From an uncultured Prevotella sp. (GTDB lineage: Bacteria; Bacteroidota; Bacteroidia; Bacteroidales; Bacteroidaceae): a DNA stretch of 64,000 nt. This document shows, in pieces, positions 62,701-64,000 of the stretch. The first letter of the stretch is position 1. Every line of letters begins with the position of its first letter. Location of the stretch: assembly GCA_934196725.1 (NCBI GenBank), contig CAKPWR010000001.1, forward strand, positions 1-64,000, in the 5' to 3' direction. The position numbers and the translations under genes were made by a program. Under the pieces are notes generated by a model. It did not search any database, was not told where the DNA came from, and saw only the letters and a list, made by a program, of their open reading frames with translations.

Positions 62701-64000
62701 CCAGTTACTATATACCGAGCAGGCATCTTTAGGAGACCCCCAATTGGCATTTCCCTTAGCAGGATCTTCTGTAGATACTGATACGTAGTACTTCTTACCG
62801 GTAGCCAAAGAATAGTTTTTATTGCTGATAACAATATAGGTTTCACCCTCACTATCGACTTCAATCATATTGGTACCATCGATTTCAAAGTTCTTACAGG
62901 CTTCCTCTGAATCATATACATTTACTGTACCATATTCTGTACCTTCAACTTTCTTCGTTGTTCCTGCATTGATATCTGTTAAGATGTATGAATAATCAGT
63001 CTTTACAGGTTTACCATCTTCATCCACAAATCTGAAATAGATATTTGTATCTTGATGACCCAAAATCGCATTCAATGTCTCGTGGATGGCACGTATCTTC
63101 AACTTGATATTTCCTGTTGCAGAGTTAGCACATGTCGGCTTCTCCTGAAGCACCTGCACCTTAGCTGGCTCAACATAGATACGAATGTCATCAACGGCAT
63201 AGTCGGCACCTTCCGTTCCTTTACAGTAGTTATCAATAACAACTCTAAAATCCGAATAATTCTCTACACCAGATTCCTTCTGGATAACAATCTTACCATA
63301 AACCTGATACCATTTTGTATTGGCTAAATCATCAACATTATTATCAAAATCTCCAGACGAGAACGAATGAAGCAGTTTTTGACTCTGAATATTTCCATCC
63401 GTATCATAATTTACTCCATATAGTTTAAACATAACCTCTGGATGTATAGTTTGAGATGTCATATCAGTAACATAAGCAGAGAAAATCAACTGCATACCAG
63501 TACAAAGATCTGCCTTAAAATCTGCAGCAGCAATCTGACGGCTTTCGTCAGAAGCATCTATATAAAGGAAATGTCCGTACTGAGAGCCATTCGTCATCTC
63601 ATATGTGCGATCATATAAAGTACCATTAGACCACCAAAGATAACCATCTTTAGGATTATTAATACCTGTACCAGAAATATCGGAACGCCCAGCAGACTTA
63701 TACAAGCCATAATCTCCATGAAGTGGAGAATGACCAATATTCTTACCACCATAATTAGTTACATCATAGTCTATCAAATCACGATAAACAAAGCTATAAG
63801 CACGACGATCCCATCTTGATGGCAAACGGTCTTGGTTGTCATCTGGGGTTGTTGGTTCTGCTAACGTTTGTTCAGTATCGTCATCGTCAAATGAAATAGG
63901 CTTAGTCGCTTTTTTATAATGTTCATCAAGATAGGATATAGTTCTGTTATTATAGCCCTCATCTGTTATCTGCTTATCAGTCATTGGATGGAAATCCATA
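59770..64000 (-). CDS. Giant secreted protein with T9SS C-terminal sorting domain, 5' truncated
   Basis: At least 1409 residues; the frame stays open to the window end, so the true N-terminus and signal peptide are missing. Near the visible start, about residues 75-285 look like a jelly-roll carbohydrate- or ligand-binding module (YLWWSNGTLYDRTYEM ... ADYAVDDIRIYVEP). Then come several beta-rich repeats with unknown identity. The C-terminal 80 residues (LKVYSPAAGMIVVSALNGEKLGRVEVFTLDGKMVHSY ... PSGVYIVKASTQ) are a type A T9SS sorting domain, predicting outer-membrane secretion and surface attachment or release. No catalytic motif is recognised. Confidence 0.85.
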   Translation of the reverse strand, partial: MDFHPMTDKQITDEGYNNRTISYLDEHYKKATKPISFDDDDTEQTLAEPTTPDDNQDRLPSRWDRRAYSFVYRDLIDYDVTNYGGKNIGHSPLHGDYGLYKSAGRSDISGTGINNPKDGYLWWSNGTLYDRTYEMTNGSQYGHFLYIDASDESRQIAAADFKADLCTGMQLIFSAYVTDMTSQTIHPEVMFKLYGVNYDTDGNIQSQKLLHSFSSGDFDNNVDDLANTKWYQVYGKIVIQKESGVENYSDFRVVIDNYCKGTEGADYAVDDIRIYVEPAKVQVLQEKPTCANSATGNIKLKIRAIHETLNAILGHQDTNIYFRFVDEDGKPVKTDYSYILTDINAGTTKKVEGTEYGTVNVYDSEEACKNFEIDGTNMIEVDSEGETYIVISNKNYSLATGKKYYVSVSTEDPAKGNANWGSPKDACSVYSNWFEMVSQHPVLTDAKTGSVVTDYKIPCDAGDDYKITIKGQLITTDPNTGGKITLDNVNYFWYLGGTGKANLLNPEGASNKITIYKKDIILGKTYDIYMEPEGTQNAEDYIPYTINGKTYLLCPGAIPIPLRVMLDGPQLNFGFNDVDYPFNDGNYEASLRIGLPQLEKLKASNGYLKIPLHSASMKDGTAITEPLTFIDDSGTSAVPSTSVYVASTNDPLWEKKLNTQVATLEKAELPAFGKTTQATLNLKFEEKAVADFHEGYYYVLRFVYEKRAASAATTNCPGESYLKVKIVPEFITWTPTADGGMNANWNNDDNWHRSSSTELYDDKYTNYLPYGSSMSSTPASAKDIPTQNSYVPMKFTKVTIDNLKGLPFPDLGYVVYRSTNGIATDLTNGKGNEATKYIQYDIMAYWNEADANKGLESGNLKCEKFYGNTCHQIYFKPQGELRDQCYLVYDKAWVEKELVPNKWYTMASPLQYIYAGDMYVPASNGRQETKAFTDIKYNDKVAGSSTYSRSKYPVYQKAWMKSDVKEITPDGDGEHDAWHKPSGEASKVDVNLGYWSHVYNKVDECYTGGSFSGFAIKAGNALLPKDQTKNALLRLPKEDKEYHYFDYTGSTPSSSKMSVKKDEGHGKLLVPFNNDEKHLAEMTQSLGDDNNSGFYLVANPYTCSISLKKFFEVNTRLQQAVWVVDGDKVSTVSAKDLTDKDFFVQPTQSFFVKKDGTTSVDAVKFTSAMYVDRLLSTGVIIAPGYLTNVNVSAQNAKGQTSKARIAVREEASDDYDEQEDVDLLCDQNLSGIPQVYTVAGSQAVAVNATPKIEWMPMGVIMENGEKNEMVNLDFKGVAKLDAPLYLYDAANGQYTELQDGNEVSIQANEHGRYFLTQTRGTTGIQQIEAEAESNQLKVYSPAAGMIVVSALNGEKLGRVEVFTLDGKMVHSYQLPDKQRMILRVPSGVYIVKASTQSCAQAKGLKVAVR

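Noticed and set aside
1-64000. tRNA or rRNA genes
   Set aside because: All gaps were read for cloverleaf ends (GGTTCGAnTCC-like arms with CCA) and rRNA words; none was seen.

Overview
The window looks like a chromosomal segment of a Bacteroidales gut anaerobe, most likely Prevotella/Segatella (P. copri-like). The basis is SusC/SusD pairs, a hybrid two-component regulator fused to an AraC domain, TAnnTTTG-type -7 promoter boxes, an HmuY-like heme protein, T9SS-type C-termini, DUF1735 and calycin-like lipoproteins, and a pyruvate formate-lyase system. I see no rRNA, tRNA, CRISPR array or prophage.

Layout. 1-16 kb is mostly housekeeping: pth (cut by the window start), an S4 RNA-binding protein, a Crp/Fnr regulator, lepA, a small lipoprotein, a TSCPD protein, a yebC-pheT unit, a class A PBP, pyrB-pyrI, glyA, a DUF5020 barrel and a repeat-rich DUF2807 lipoprotein. 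16-17.4 kb holds an Rpn-family nuclease/transposase gene preceded by dense repeats. 17.9-30.4 kb is the most unusual region. Two large paralogous surface lipoproteins (beta-helix-like plus beta-propeller-like) are followed by a tight cluster: TolC-like outer-membrane factor, HlyD-like adaptor, a zinc-ribbon membrane protein, a processive GT2 synthase, a nucleotide-sugar dehydrogenase of the UDP-HexNAc type, and a stand-alone receiver. I read this as an exopolysaccharide synthesis and export system lacking the usual PilZ/BcsB/BcsC parts.

30.4-33.8 kb is the pyruvate formate-lyase region (pflB, pflA) with two tiny membrane proteins stop-start coupled to pflA. 34-49 kb is a polysaccharide utilization locus: GH30, DUF1735/F5-8C surface protein, SusD, SusC, HTCS and GH35. 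The enzyme pair suggests beta-1,6-galactan/arabinogalactan side chains. 49-54 kb is a heme-acquisition locus (TonB receptor, HmuY-like lipoprotein, calycin-like protein, polytopic membrane protein). 54-64 kb has fhs, queH, a metallophosphoesterase, a serine hydrolase and the 3' part of a giant T9SS cargo protein that runs off the window end.

Between genes there is a rich layer of non-coding repeats. These include five copies of a GC-rich palindromic element (GCCCTGAAAGGGC...CAGGGCAACGCCCTG), two minisatellites growing from the edges of such elements, two independent 22-bp-period arrays, 9-bp triplet motifs, and large inverted repeats at pth and inside pyrB-pyrI. All calls were made by eye; protein family names are from recognised motifs, not from database searches.
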